Shown here in pieces: positions 46,101 to 55,422 of a stretch of DNA of 64,000 nt. The notes below the pieces were generated by a model. The model worked only from the letters and a program-made list of their open reading frames with translations. It had not been told where the DNA came from and ran no database searches. The position numbers and the translations under genes were made by a program. The stretch comes from Kineococcus xinjiangensis (GTDB lineage Bacteria > Actinomycetota > Actinomycetes > Actinomycetales > Kineococcaceae): NCBI RefSeq assembly GCF_002934625.1, contig NZ_PTJD01000017.1, positions 34,113 to 98,112 on the forward strand, read 5' to 3'. The number at the start of each line of letters is the position of its first letter. The first letter of the stretch is position 1.

Positions 46101-47458
46101 GCCCCCAGCAGGCTCTGCCCGCACACGCGGACGACCTGCCCGTTCACGCCGCGGCTGCGCGGGTCCGCGAGCCACGCCACCGTCTCGGCGACGTCCTCGG
46201 GGCGCCCGCCCTGCTGCAGGCTGTTGGCGCGCCGGCCCATCTCCCGCGTCGCCACGGGCATCCGGGCGGTCATGGCGGTCTCGATGAAGCCGGGCGCGAC
46301 GGCGTTGGCGGTCATGCCGCGCTTCGCCAGCAGCGGGGCCATCGCCCGCACCGCGCCGATGACGCCGGCCTTGCTGGTGGAGTAGTTCACCTGCCCGCGG
46401 TTGCCCGCGATGCCCGACAGCGACGACAGGCACACGAACCGGGCCCCGGCGTGGAGCGCCCCCTCGGTCTCCAGCAGGGCGTCGTCGATGCGCAGCTCGG
46501 CGGCGAGGTTCACCTCCAGCACGCTCGCCCACCGGTCGGCGTCGGTGTTGACGAGCAGCTTGTCGCGGGTGATGCCGGCGTTGTGCACGATCACGTCGGC
46601 GCCGCCGTGGCGGGTGCGCAGGTGCTCGGCGAGCGCCGCGGGGGCGCTCGCGGAGGTGATGTCGAGGTGCAGCGCCGTTCCGCCGACGCGGTTGGCGACC
46701 TGCGCCAGGGCCTCGCCCTGGGCGGCGATGTCGACGCACACCACGTGCGCGCCGCCGCGGGCGAGGGCCTCGGCGATGGCTGCGCCGATGCCCTGCGCGG
46801 CTCCGGTGACGACCGCGACGGGACGCTCGCGCTCCTGGGCCGGGGCGGCGGCGGGGGCCGGGCCGACGGTGACGACCTGCCCGTCGACGTAGGCGGAGCG
46901 CCCGGAGCAGAAGAACTCCACCGTGGAGGCCCAGTCGGCGGCGCTCGCCCCGGCGCGCACCCGCACCAGGTTCGCGGTCGCACCGGCGCGGGCCTCCTTG
47001 GCGGCGGAGCGCACGAAGCCCTCCAGCCCCTGCTGGACGGCGGCGGCGGCCACGGTGGCGGCCTCGTCGACCGCCGCGGCGACGACGAGGAGGCGCCCGC
47101 TGGGCGCGAGGCGGCGGAACGCGGGGACGACGGCGGCGCGCACCTGCTCCAGCTCCGCGACCTCCCGCAGGCCGGTGGCGTCGACGACGATGGCTGCGAG
47201 GCGCCCGCCGTGGTCGGCGGCCTCCTCGGGCAGCTCGTCGAGCACGTCGGTCCCGGCGGCGCGCAGCAGGTCCGCGAGGTCGGCGCGCAGCGGCGCGAGG
47301 CCGGTGCCGACGACCAGGGCGGGGCCGTCCAGCACCCGCTTCCCCGGCTGGGCGCGGCGCAGCTCCGCCGGGCGGGGCAGGCCGAGCTGGGAGCTCAGCC
47401 AGGTGCCCGGGGCGGTGCCGACGAACTGGGCGTAGCGGTCGGTGGGCTGGGTGGGCAT
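46097..47458 (-). CDS. FabG4-like 3-oxoacyl reductase
   Basis: 453 residues, a double-length SDR. The N-terminal half is a degenerate Rossmann-like domain (no intact motif). The C-terminal half is a working SDR with TGAAQGIGAA, NAGITRDK, SSLSG and YSTSKAG (Tyr/Lys). This layout is that of the high-molecular-weight FabG4 of actinobacteria. ATG 47458; five bases from the thiolase stop. Confidence 0.92.
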   Translation of the reverse strand: MPTQPTDRYAQFVGTAPGTWLSSQLGLPRPAELRRAQPGKRVLDGPALVVGTGLAPLRADLADLLRAAGTDVLDELPEEAADHGGRLAAIVVDATGLREVAELEQVRAAVVPAFRRLAPSGRLLVVAAAVDEAATVAAAAVQQGLEGFVRSAAKEARAGATANLVRVRAGASAADWASTVEFFCSGRSAYVDGQVVTVGPAPAAAPAQERERPVAVVTGAAQGIGAAIAEALARGGAHVVCVDIAAQGEALAQVANRVGGTALHLDITSASAPAALAEHLRTRHGGADVIVHNAGITRDKLLVNTDADRWASVLEVNLAAELRIDDALLETEGALHAGARFVCLSSLSGIAGNRGQVNYSTSKAGVIGAVRAMAPLLAKRGMTANAVAPGFIETAMTARMPVATREMGRRANSLQQGGRPEDVAETVAWLADPRSRGVNGQVVRVCGQSLLGA

Positions 47459-47462
47459 GGGC

Positions 47463-48761
47463 TCAGGCCTCCACGATCGCGGTGACGCCCTGGCCGCCGG
47501 CGGCGCAGATGGAGATCAGCGCCCGCCCGCCGCCGCGCTCGGACAGCAGCTTCGCGGTGCTCGCGAGGATGCGCGCGCCGGTGGCGGCGAAGGGGTGGCC
47601 GGTGGCCAGCGAGGACCCCGCCACGTTGAGCTTCGAGCGGTCGATCGTGCCCAGCGCGGCGGGCAGGCCGAGGCGCTCGCGGCAGTACTCCTCGTCGTTC
47701 CAGACGTCGAGGACGGCGAGGACCGTGGCGGCGAAGGCCTCGTGGATCTCGTAGAGGTCGAAGTCCTGCAGGGTGAGGCCGTTGCGCTCCAGCAGCCGCG
47801 GCACGGCGTGGGCGCCCGCCATCAGCAGGCCGTCGCCGCCGTGCACGTAGTCCACGGCGGCGGTCTCGGCGTCGACGAGGTGCGCGAGCACGGGCAGGCG
47901 GCGCTGCTCGGCCCACTCGTCGCTGGCGAGCAGCACGACCGCGGCGCCGTCGGTGAGGGGGGTGGAGTTGCCCGCCGTCATGGTCGGCTCGGCCAGGTCC
48001 GCGGCGCGCCCGGAGCGGCCGAACACCGGCTGCAGGGAGGAGAGCTTCTCCAGGGTGGAGTCGGGGCGCAGGTTGTCGTCGCGCTTCAGCCCCAGGTACG
48101 GGGTCACGAGGTCGTCGAAGAAGCCGCGGTCGTAGGCGGCGGTGAGGTTGCGGTGGCTGGCCAGCGCCAGCTCGTCCTGCGCCTGCCGGGGGATCCGGCG
48201 CTCCGCGGCCGTGATCGCCATGTGCTCGCCCATGGACAGGCCGGTGCGCGGCTCGGAGTTGCGCGGCGGGGCGGGCACGAGGTTGCCGGGGCGCAGGCGG
48301 GAGATCGCCTTGAGCTTCTGCTGCGGGGTGCGGGCGTGGCCGAGGTCCAGCAGGACGCGGCGCAGGCCCTCGTCGACGGCGATCGGGGCGTCGGACGCGG
48401 AGTCGGTGCCGCCGGCGATGGCGGAGTCGACCTGGCCGAGGGCGATCTTGTTGGCGACGAGGACGGCGGCCTCCAGGCCGGTGCCGCACGCCTGCTGCAC
48501 GTCGTAGGCGGGGGTGGTGGGCGCCAGCGCCGTGGAGAGGACGGCCTCACGGGTGAGGTTGAGGTCCCGGCTGTGCTTGAGGACGGCCCCGGCGGCGACC
48601 TCGCCGACACGCTCGCCCTGCAGGCCGTAGCGGGCGACGAGACCGTCGATCGCGGCGGTGAGCATGTCCTGGGTGGAGGCCTGCGCGTAGCGCTTGCCGG
48701 AACGGGCGAACGGGATGCGGTTGCCGCCCACGATCGCGGCCCGGCGGAGTGCGGGAGCCAT
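47463..48761 (-). CDS. Acetyl-CoA acyltransferase (thiolase)
   Basis: 432 residues. Thiolase with nucleophile Cys in QQACGTGLEAA, GHPFAATG (base His) and the C-terminal CAAGGQG Cys. Cleaves 3-ketoacyl-CoA in beta-oxidation or runs in reverse. First of three tightly packed genes (thiolase, reductase, dehydratase) that together make a fatty acyl cycle with the acyl-CoA dehydrogenase across the divergent promoter. ATG 48761. Confidence 0.94.
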   Translation of the reverse strand: MAPALRRAAIVGGNRIPFARSGKRYAQASTQDMLTAAIDGLVARYGLQGERVGEVAAGAVLKHSRDLNLTREAVLSTALAPTTPAYDVQQACGTGLEAAVLVANKIALGQVDSAIAGGTDSASDAPIAVDEGLRRVLLDLGHARTPQQKLKAISRLRPGNLVPAPPRNSEPRTGLSMGEHMAITAAERRIPRQAQDELALASHRNLTAAYDRGFFDDLVTPYLGLKRDDNLRPDSTLEKLSSLQPVFGRSGRAADLAEPTMTAGNSTPLTDGAAVVLLASDEWAEQRRLPVLAHLVDAETAAVDYVHGGDGLLMAGAHAVPRLLERNGLTLQDFDLYEIHEAFAATVLAVLDVWNDEEYCRERLGLPAALGTIDRSKLNVAGSSLATGHPFAATGARILASTAKLLSERGGGRALISICAAGGQGVTAIVEA

Positions 48762-48811
48762 CGGATCTCCTCGTCGACATTCGAGTGAACTACTCTGTAC
48801 GCAAGGTAGCA

Positions 48812-48826
48812 GGTACTCCGAGTACC
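48812..48826. promoter_or_regulatory. TetR operator between divergent promoters
   Basis: GGTACTC, C, GAGTACC: perfect 15-bp inverted repeat in the 80-bp gap between the thiolase and tetR starts. TACTGT (48830-48835), six bases before GTG 48842, would be the tetR -10, giving a leaderless message and an operator that blocks it. Confidence 0.65.
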
Positions 48827-48841
48827 GGGTACTGTGAAGCC

Positions 48842-49654
48842 GTGGACACCGCCGTTCCCCCGCCCGCCGAGCCGCTGCCGGCTGACACCGGGGGCTCCCC
48901 TGCCGACGCGGCGCTCCCGGCCCCCGCCCGGCCGGACCGTCGGCGCACGCGCTGGGCCGAGCACCGCCGCACCCGCCGGGAGGAGCTCGTCGAGGCCGCC
49001 CTGCGCGCCATCACCCGCCACGGCGCCGGCGTCGGCATGGACGAGATCGCCGCCACCGCGGGCACCAGCAAGACGGCCCTCTACCGGCACTTCACCGACA
49101 AGGAGGCCCTCTACCTCGCCGTCGTCGCCCGCGTGAACCGCCTCATCGTCCGCGAGCTCAAGGCGGCCGTCGCCCGCGCCACCACCCCCCGCGAGGCCCT
49201 CGCCGGGATCATCGAGACCTACCTGCGGCTCGTCGAGCAGGACCCCGAGGTCTACCGCTTCGTGGTCAAGCACCCGTTCCTCGACCGGGAGGTCTCCTCC
49301 GACCCCGTCGGCGGCCTCACCGCCGCCATCGGCGACGAGACCGCCCGCACCCTCACGGCCCAGCTGCGCGCCGCCGGAGCCGGCTCCGAGGCCACCGACG
49401 CCCTCGCCCACGGTCTCGTCGGCCTCATCCGGGCCGCCGCCGACCGGTGGATGGCCGCCCCCGAGCGCCTGCCCGCCGAGGTCCTGGCGCGCCACCTGAC
49501 CACGCTCGCCTGGGGAGGGCTCACGGCCGTCCTCCCGGTGACCGATGACATACCTGGCGGCCCCGGCACCCCGGGCGAACCCAGCACCCCCGGCGGACCC
49601 CGAACCGGGGCCACCGCCGTCAGCGCAGCACCGCAGCACGAGGAGGAGCGATGA
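48842..49654 (+). CDS. TetR family regulator
   Basis: 270 residues. N-terminal Pro/Ala stretch, then HTH (GVGMDEIAATAGTSKTALYRHFTDKEALY) and a large C-terminal ligand domain. Likely senses acyl-CoA and represses both divergent operons through the 48812 operator. Stop overlaps the acyl-CoA dehydrogenase start (ATGA). Confidence 0.9.
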   Translation: MDTAVPPPAEPLPADTGGSPADAALPAPARPDRRRTRWAEHRRTRREELVEAALRAITRHGAGVGMDEIAATAGTSKTALYRHFTDKEALYLAVVARVNRLIVRELKAAVARATTPREALAGIIETYLRLVEQDPEVYRFVVKHPFLDREVSSDPVGGLTAAIGDETARTLTAQLRAAGAGSEATDALAHGLVGLIRAAADRWMAAPERLPAEVLARHLTTLAWGGLTAVLPVTDDIPGGPGTPGEPSTPGGPRTGATAVSAAPQHEEER

Positions 49655-51660
49655 CCGCGACCGACGTCCACGCACCGGAGCGCACCCCGGCCGGCGGCCA
49701 GGCACCCGCACGGGCAGCGGAGGAGAGCACCGTCCCCGCCGGCCCCGTCGACACCGAGGCCCTGCGCCGCTTCGTCGACGGCACCTTCCGCGAGCTGCGG
49801 GAGAAGTGCCGCGCCGAGCTGCCCCTCGACCTCTTCGAGCCCGCCGACCACCTCACGACGGCCGAGCACCGCGACCGCACCCGCGACCAGCTCCGCCGCA
49901 TCGTCGCCATGGGCGGCCACGAGCTGGGCTTCTCCTCCCGCTACGGCGGTGGCGACGACCCCGGCGGCCAGGTCAGCCAGTTCGAGATGCTCGGCTTCGG
50001 CGACGCCTCCCTGATGATCAAGTCCGGGGTGCAGTTCGGCCTCTTCGCCGGCTCCGTCCAGGCGCTGGGCACCGAGCGCCACCACACCGAGGTCCTCCCC
50101 CGCGCGCTGAAGCTCGACCTCGTCGGCTGCTTCGCGATGACCGAGTCCGGGCACGGCTCCGACGTCGCCAGCCTCAGCACCACCGCCACCTACGACGCGG
50201 CGACGCAGGAGTTCGTCATCCACTCCCCCGACGCCATGGCGCAGAAGGAGTACATCGGCGGCGCCGCCGAGGACGCCGAGATGGCCGTCGTCTTCGCCCA
50301 GCTGGAGACGAAGGGTGAGCGCCACGGCGTGCACGCCCTCCTCGTGCCGATCCGCCGCGACGGGCAGGCGCTGCCCGGCATCACCCTGTCCGACTGCGGC
50401 CGCAAGGCCGGCCTCAACGGCGTCGACAACGGCCGGATCATGTTCGACCAGGTACGGGTCCCCCGTACGGCGCTGCTCGACCGCTACGCGCAGGTCGCCG
50501 AGGACGGCACCTACTCCAGCCTCATCAAGAGCGCCAACGCCCGCTTCTTCACCATGCTCGGCGCCCTCGTCAAGGGCCGCGTCAGCATCTCCGGCGGGGC
50601 GCTGAGCCAGACCAAGATCGCCCTCGCCATCGCCCTGCGCCACGCCCTCAACCGCCGCCAGTTCGGCCGCCCCGGCACCGACGAGGAGGTGCTGCTCCTG
50701 GACTACCTCAGCCACCAGCGGCGCCTCCTCATCCCGCTGGCCACCACCTACGCGCTGACCTTCGCCCAGGACGAGCTCCTGCAGGCCATGCACGAGGTCG
50801 TCGGCGCCCAGCTGCGCGGCAGGGAGGTCGACACCGTCAAGCAGCGCGCCTTCGAGGCGCAGGCCGCCGGCATGAAGGCCGCCTCCAGCTGGCACGCCAC
50901 CGCCACCATCCAGACCTGCCGCGAGGCCTGCGGCGGGGCGGGCTACCTCTCCGAGAACCGCCTGCCGCAGCTGAAGGCCGACAGCGACATCTTCACCACC
51001 TTCGAGGGCGACAACACCGTCCTGCTCCAGCTCGTCGCCAAGAGCCTGCTGACGCAGTACAAGCAGCAGTTCTCCGACCTCGACACCCTGGGCATGGCGA
51101 AGTTCGCCACCCTCGACTTCGTGAGCACCGTGGCCGGGCGCAGCCCCGCCCGCCTGCTCGTGCAGGAGATCATCGACTCCGCCCCGCGCCGCGGCGACGG
51201 CGAGGAGGAGCTGCACAGCCGCGCCTGGCAGCTGCAGCTCGTGCAGTACCGCGAGAAGCACGTCGTGGAGACGCTGGCCAAGCGGGCCCGCAGGGCGCAG
51301 TCGAAGTCCGAGGGGCGCTCCTTCGAGGCGCTCAACGCCCTGCAGGACCACATGATCATGGCGGGGCGCGCCCACGTGGACCGCGTCGTGCTGGAGGCCT
51401 TCACCGCCGCCGTCGCCCGCTGCGAGGACCCGGGCGTCAAGGCGCTGCTGGAGCAGGTGTGCGACCTGCACGCCCTGGCCCTGCTGGAGGCGGAGAAGGG
51501 CTGGTACCTGCAGCACCGCCGCATCAGCCCGGTGCGCGCCAAGCAGATCACCCACGCGGTCAACGACGCCCTCGCGAAGCTGCGCCCCCGCACGGAGGAG
51601 CTGCTCGCCGGGTTCGGCATCCCCGAGGCGTGGCTGCAGGCCTCCGTGCTGCAGCGCTGA
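49651..51660 (+). CDS. Acyl-CoA dehydrogenase/oxidase family protein
   Basis: 669 residues, longer than the usual 380-residue dehydrogenase and like acyl-CoA oxidases. Conserved AMTESGHGSDV (FAD/substrate region), GRKAGLNGVDNG, RRQFGRPG and TFEGDNTVL near residue 450. The C-terminal 190 residues are an ACOX-type domain. Likely oxidises long or branched acyl-CoA. ATG 49651 overlaps the tetR stop. The gene set thiolase-FabG4-MaoC-acyl-CoA dehydrogenase parallels the M. tuberculosis fadA2-fabG4-htdX-fadE5 region (same gene types in a compact locus; protein identity not measured). Confidence 0.92.
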   Translation: MTATDVHAPERTPAGGQAPARAAEESTVPAGPVDTEALRRFVDGTFRELREKCRAELPLDLFEPADHLTTAEHRDRTRDQLRRIVAMGGHELGFSSRYGGGDDPGGQVSQFEMLGFGDASLMIKSGVQFGLFAGSVQALGTERHHTEVLPRALKLDLVGCFAMTESGHGSDVASLSTTATYDAATQEFVIHSPDAMAQKEYIGGAAEDAEMAVVFAQLETKGERHGVHALLVPIRRDGQALPGITLSDCGRKAGLNGVDNGRIMFDQVRVPRTALLDRYAQVAEDGTYSSLIKSANARFFTMLGALVKGRVSISGGALSQTKIALAIALRHALNRRQFGRPGTDEEVLLLDYLSHQRRLLIPLATTYALTFAQDELLQAMHEVVGAQLRGREVDTVKQRAFEAQAAGMKAASSWHATATIQTCREACGGAGYLSENRLPQLKADSDIFTTFEGDNTVLLQLVAKSLLTQYKQQFSDLDTLGMAKFATLDFVSTVAGRSPARLLVQEIIDSAPRRGDGEEELHSRAWQLQLVQYREKHVVETLAKRARRAQSKSEGRSFEALNALQDHMIMAGRAHVDRVVLEAFTAAVARCEDPGVKALLEQVCDLHALALLEAEKGWYLQHRRISPVRAKQITHAVNDALAKLRPRTEELLAGFGIPEAWLQASVLQR

Positions 51661-51677
51661 GCCGGCCCGACGTCACG

Positions 51678-51719
51678 CGAGGAGGGGCCCCGCCACGGTC
51701 GTGGCGGGGCCCCTCCTCG
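51678..51719 (+). terminator. Terminator after acyl-CoA dehydrogenase
   Basis: 20-bp perfect stem (51678-51697 with 51700-51719) and 2-base loop, 17 bases after the stop; may also serve the convergent MFS gene. Confidence 0.8.
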
Positions 51720-51763
51720 TCGTCACCGGCGCGGCGCGCCTCGACCCGCTCGGCGCGACCCGC

Positions 51764-53062
51764 TCAGGCGGCGGTGGCCCTGGCCGGTCGCAGGGTGAGC
51801 CGCACCAGCACCGAGGCCGTGAGCAGCGTCCCCGCGATCGCCAGCGCCATCGGCACCGCGGAGCCCGGCGTGCCGAGCCCCGTCAGCGGCGCCACCGCCG
51901 CCCCCACGCCGAACTGCGCCGAGCCCAGCAGCGCGGCCGCCGCCCCCGCCCGCTCGCCGTGGCGGGACAGCGCCACCGCCGCGGCGTTCGGCCCGCACAG
52001 CGCCACCACCGCGAGGACCACCCACAGCGGCAGCAGGATCCCGTAGATGCCGCCCAGCCCGGTCAGCGCCGTGACCACCAGCACCAGGCCGGCGACGGCC
52101 CCCGCGGTCAGCGCCGCCGTGAGGATCCGCTCCGGCGCGAACCGCCCCAGCAGGACCACGTTCACCTGCGAAGCCGCGACCAGGCCCACCGCCCCCGCCC
52201 CGAACACCAGCGCGAACGTGCGCTCGTCGAGGCCGAAGCCCTGCTGCAGCACGAACGGGGAGCCGGAGACGTAGGCGAAGACCGCCGCCATCGTCAGCCC
52301 CGCGACCAGCATCATCCCCACGAGCGTCCGGTCGCGCAGCAGCTCGCGGTAGCCGCGCAGGGTCGGGCGCAGGCCGGCGGCGACGCGGCGCTGCGGCGGC
52401 AGCGTCTCCCGCAGCGCGAACACCGCCACGGCCATCAGTCCCAGCCCGAAGCAGGCCAGCACCAGGAACACCGTGCGCCAGGAACCGACCTCCAGCACCG
52501 CACCGCCCAGCGACGGCGCGAGGACCGGCGCGAGGCCCATCACGAGGATGAGCCGGGACAGCACCGCCGCGGCCGCGCTGCCGCTGAACAGGTCGCGCAC
52601 CACGGCCATCGCCACGACGCTCGCCGCGGCCACCCCCACGCCCTGCAGGACGCGCAGGGCACCGAGCACCGTGATCGACGGCGCCAGCGCGCACAGCACC
52701 GACGTGACGACGTGCAGGGCGATGCCCGCGACGAGGGGCCGCTTGCGGCCGTAGGCGTCGGACAACGGGCCGATGAGGAGCTGCCCCAGGGCCAGGCCGA
52801 CGAGGGTCCCTGTGAGTGTGAGCTGCACGGCGGACGCGCTGGCGTCCAGGTCCCCGGTCAGGGCCGGCAGCGCCGGCAGGTACATGTCGATGCTCAGCGG
52901 GCCCAGCGCGATCAGGCTGCCCAGCACCAGGACGGCGCGCCAGCGCTGGGCGGTCGTCAGGGGTGCGCGCTCCCCGGCCGCCAGGACCGGAACGGTGGCC
53001 TCCGGCACCCCGGCGGCACTCGCCTGCTCCGCCTCCTCCTGCGACAGGTGCTGCGGTCTCAC
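51764..53062 (-). CDS. Bcr/CflA-type MFS drug exporter
   Basis: 432 residues, 12 predicted helices. ALGPLSIDMYLPALPAL at helix 1 and GPLSDAYGRKRPL (MFS motif A) define the Bcr/CflA group, which exports bicyclomycin, chloramphenicol and sulfonamides by proton antiport; substrate here unknown. GTG 53062 with GGGAGG upstream. Confidence 0.92.
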   Translation of the reverse strand: MRPQHLSQEEAEQASAAGVPEATVPVLAAGERAPLTTAQRWRAVLVLGSLIALGPLSIDMYLPALPALTGDLDASASAVQLTLTGTLVGLALGQLLIGPLSDAYGRKRPLVAGIALHVVTSVLCALAPSITVLGALRVLQGVGVAAASVVAMAVVRDLFSGSAAAAVLSRLILVMGLAPVLAPSLGGAVLEVGSWRTVFLVLACFGLGLMAVAVFALRETLPPQRRVAAGLRPTLRGYRELLRDRTLVGMMLVAGLTMAAVFAYVSGSPFVLQQGFGLDERTFALVFGAGAVGLVAASQVNVVLLGRFAPERILTAALTAGAVAGLVLVVTALTGLGGIYGILLPLWVVLAVVALCGPNAAAVALSRHGERAGAAAALLGSAQFGVGAAVAPLTGLGTPGSAVPMALAIAGTLLTASVLVRLTLRPARATAA

Positions 53063-53274
53063 GGTCCCCCCTCCCGGCAACCGCCTTCCGGTCGCCCTCC
53101 CCCCGACAAGACTCGGGGGCCGCGACGTGTTCCCGCCAGGGGTTTCCCGCGCGTGTCCCAGGCGCGCCCCGCGGGTCCGGGCGCGACGCGCCCCGGTGCG
53201 ACGGGAGGCCCGTCCGGGTCCCTGCCGGGCCTCCCGTCTGGACGCGGTCGCGGGCGCAGGCGCAGACTCCGTGC

Positions 53275-53532
53275 GTGGCTGTGGCACCGGTGCCGTCGCG
53301 GGCGAGCGTCCTCGTGGGGCGCGACCGCGCGGGCCGCGCGCTGCGCGTGTCCAGCCACCCCGAGATCGACCGCGTCGTCCTCAGCGTCTGGCAGGGTTCC
53401 ACGTGCGTGGCCACGTTCCGCCTCGCGAGCGCCGACGTCCCCGACCTGGTGCGCGCGCTGACCGCCGCCCTCGTCGACGGCGACGGGTGCGGCGCAGCGG
53501 ACGCCGAGGACGTGCACGACCGCGCCTGCTGA
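53275..53532 (+). CDS. Small conserved hypothetical protein, 85 residues
   Basis: Soluble, with SSHPEIDRVVLSVWQGSTCVATFRL followed by a helix ADVPDLVRALTAAL; no domain recognised. GTG 53275 has CAGACT six bases before it, similar to other leaderless starts. Single gene, real by codon use but unproven. Confidence 0.55.
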   Translation: MAVAPVPSRASVLVGRDRAGRALRVSSHPEIDRVVLSVWQGSTCVATFRLASADVPDLVRALTAALVDGDGCGAADAEDVHDRAC

Positions 53533-53568
53533 CCCCCACCAGACGGCCTCGGGGCCGCCCGGGAGGGC

Positions 53569-55422
53569 TCAGCTCGCGACGACCTCCTGCTCGGCGAGAC
53601 CGCCGCTGACGCCCTGGGAGCGCAGCAGCTCCACGAGCTCCGCGTCCGGGCGCGCCGGGCTCCACAGGAAGCCCTGCGCGCTGTCGCAGCCGTGCCGGCG
53701 CAGGAAGTCCTGCTGCCCGGCCGTCTCCACGCCCTCGGCGACCACCGACAGCCCCAGCGCCCCGCCGATGCCGATGACGGCGCGCACGACGGCCGCCGCC
53801 GAGGGGTCGTCGGCGATGTCGCGCACGAAGCTGCGGTCCACCTTCAGCACGTCCACGGGGAGCTCGGTGATGCTCGTCAGCGCGCTGTAGCCGGTGCCGA
53901 GGTCGTCGACCGCGAGCCGCACCCCGCGCGCCCGCAGCCGCGCCAGGTCCGCCCGCAGCGCGTCGTCGATGACGGCCACGTGGGTCTCGGTGAGCTCCAC
54001 CACGAGGTTGCGCCCGGGCAGGCCGTGGCGCTCCAGCGCGGCCTCCACGTCGGCGGCGAGGGTGCCCGTCTCCAGCTGCCGGCCCGAGACGTTGACGTGC
54101 ACGGCCGGCGCGTCCGGGCCGAGGGTCTCCAGCCAGCCCGCCGCCATCCGGCACGAGGCGTCCAGCACCCAGCGCCCGAGCGGGATCATCAGCCAGCTGT
54201 GCTCCACCGTCTCCAGGAACGCTCCCGGGAACAGCAGGCCGCGGGTGGGGTGCTGCCAGCGGATCAGCGTCTCCACGGCCGTCGCGCGGCCGGTGACGAT
54301 GTCCACGACCGGCTGCCCGTACAGGACGAACTCCTCCCGCTCCAGGCCCGCGGCGGCCTCCGCCAGCAGGGCCGAGGCGCGGATCGCGGCCGCGCGGACC
54401 TCGACGTCGAAGAGGTGGCTGCGGCCCTTGCCGGAGCGCTTGGCGGTGTACATGGCGTCGTCGGCCTCACCGAGCAGCAGCTCGGCAGTGGTGGCGCGCG
54501 TGGACAGCGCCAGGCCGACGCTGACGCCCAGCAGGTGCGCGCCGCTGGGCAGCTGGAACGGCTCGGCGAGGATCGACACGACGCGGTCGGCGATGGCGCG
54601 GGCGTCGTTCTCGTCGGTGATGTCCGGGCACAGCAGCGCGAACTCGTCCCCGCCGAGGCGGGCGACGGTGTCACCCGGACGCAGGACGCGCTGCAGGCGG
54701 GTGGCGACCTCGCGCAGGAGCGCGTCACCGGCGGCGTGCCCGGCGGCGCCGTTGACCTCCTTGAAGCCGTCGAGGTCGCAGGACAGCAGGGCGAGGCGGG
54801 AGTCGTCGCGGCGCGCGGTGGACAGCGCGTGCTGGACGCGGTCCAGCAGCAGCGTGCGGTTGGGCAGGCCCGTCAGGGCGTCGCGCAGCGCCACCTCCCG
54901 CAGCTGCTCCTCCAGCGCGAGGCGCTCGGAGACGTCGGTCATGGTGACCAGCGCCCCGAGGGGAGAACCGCCGTCACCGGTCACAGGACGGGCAGAGCAA
55001 CGCAGTGCTCGCAGGGCCTGCCCGGGCACGGCCAGGACGACGTCGGCGTCCTCGACGCACTCCCCCGCGAGGGCGCGCGCCAGGGGCGTCCGCTGCGCAG
55101 GGAGAGCGGTGCGGGCGTCGCCGTCGCGCAGCGGGACGTCCAGGACGGCCTGAGCGTCGGTGTCCGGTGCGAGGCCGAACCACTGGCGCGCGGCGGCGTT
55201 GACGGCCGTCACCGCACCGTCGGCACCGGCGGTGATCACACCCACGGGGAGGGTCTCGAGCAGCGCGTGCAGGAAGGCGGGGGCGGCGGGTGCGGGCGTG
55301 CCGGTCGTTGCGGCTCGCGCCTCCGGTCGCTGCTGCGGCACGGGGTCCTCCGGATGATCGGGCGCTCCGGATGAGTCGCCGCCACGGAAGGCATCGTCAG
55401 CCCGGTGGGGCGCCTTGAGCAC
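53569..55422 (-). CDS. PAS-GGDEF-EAL protein (cyclic di-GMP turnover)
   Basis: 617 residues, cytoplasmic. PAS about 45-170, GGDEF domain with GGDEF at 257-261 (active cyclase motif), EAL-type domain with ETLIRW near 384 and DDLGTGYS; the EAL box reads ETL, which keeps the metal Glu. Both halves look able to work, so it may make and degrade c-di-GMP under PAS control. GTG 55422 overlaps the PHP gene end by 26 bases. Confidence 0.92.
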   Translation of the reverse strand: MLKAPHRADDAFRGGDSSGAPDHPEDPVPQQRPEARAATTGTPAPAAPAFLHALLETLPVGVITAGADGAVTAVNAAARQWFGLAPDTDAQAVLDVPLRDGDARTALPAQRTPLARALAGECVEDADVVLAVPGQALRALRCSARPVTGDGGSPLGALVTMTDVSERLALEEQLREVALRDALTGLPNRTLLLDRVQHALSTARRDDSRLALLSCDLDGFKEVNGAAGHAAGDALLREVATRLQRVLRPGDTVARLGGDEFALLCPDITDENDARAIADRVVSILAEPFQLPSGAHLLGVSVGLALSTRATTAELLLGEADDAMYTAKRSGKGRSHLFDVEVRAAAIRASALLAEAAAGLEREEFVLYGQPVVDIVTGRATAVETLIRWQHPTRGLLFPGAFLETVEHSWLMIPLGRWVLDASCRMAAGWLETLGPDAPAVHVNVSGRQLETGTLAADVEAALERHGLPGRNLVVELTETHVAVIDDALRADLARLRARGVRLAVDDLGTGYSALTSITELPVDVLKVDRSFVRDIADDPSAAAVVRAVIGIGGALGLSVVAEGVETAGQQDFLRRHGCDSAQGFLWSPARPDAELVELLRSQGVSGGLAEQEVVAS

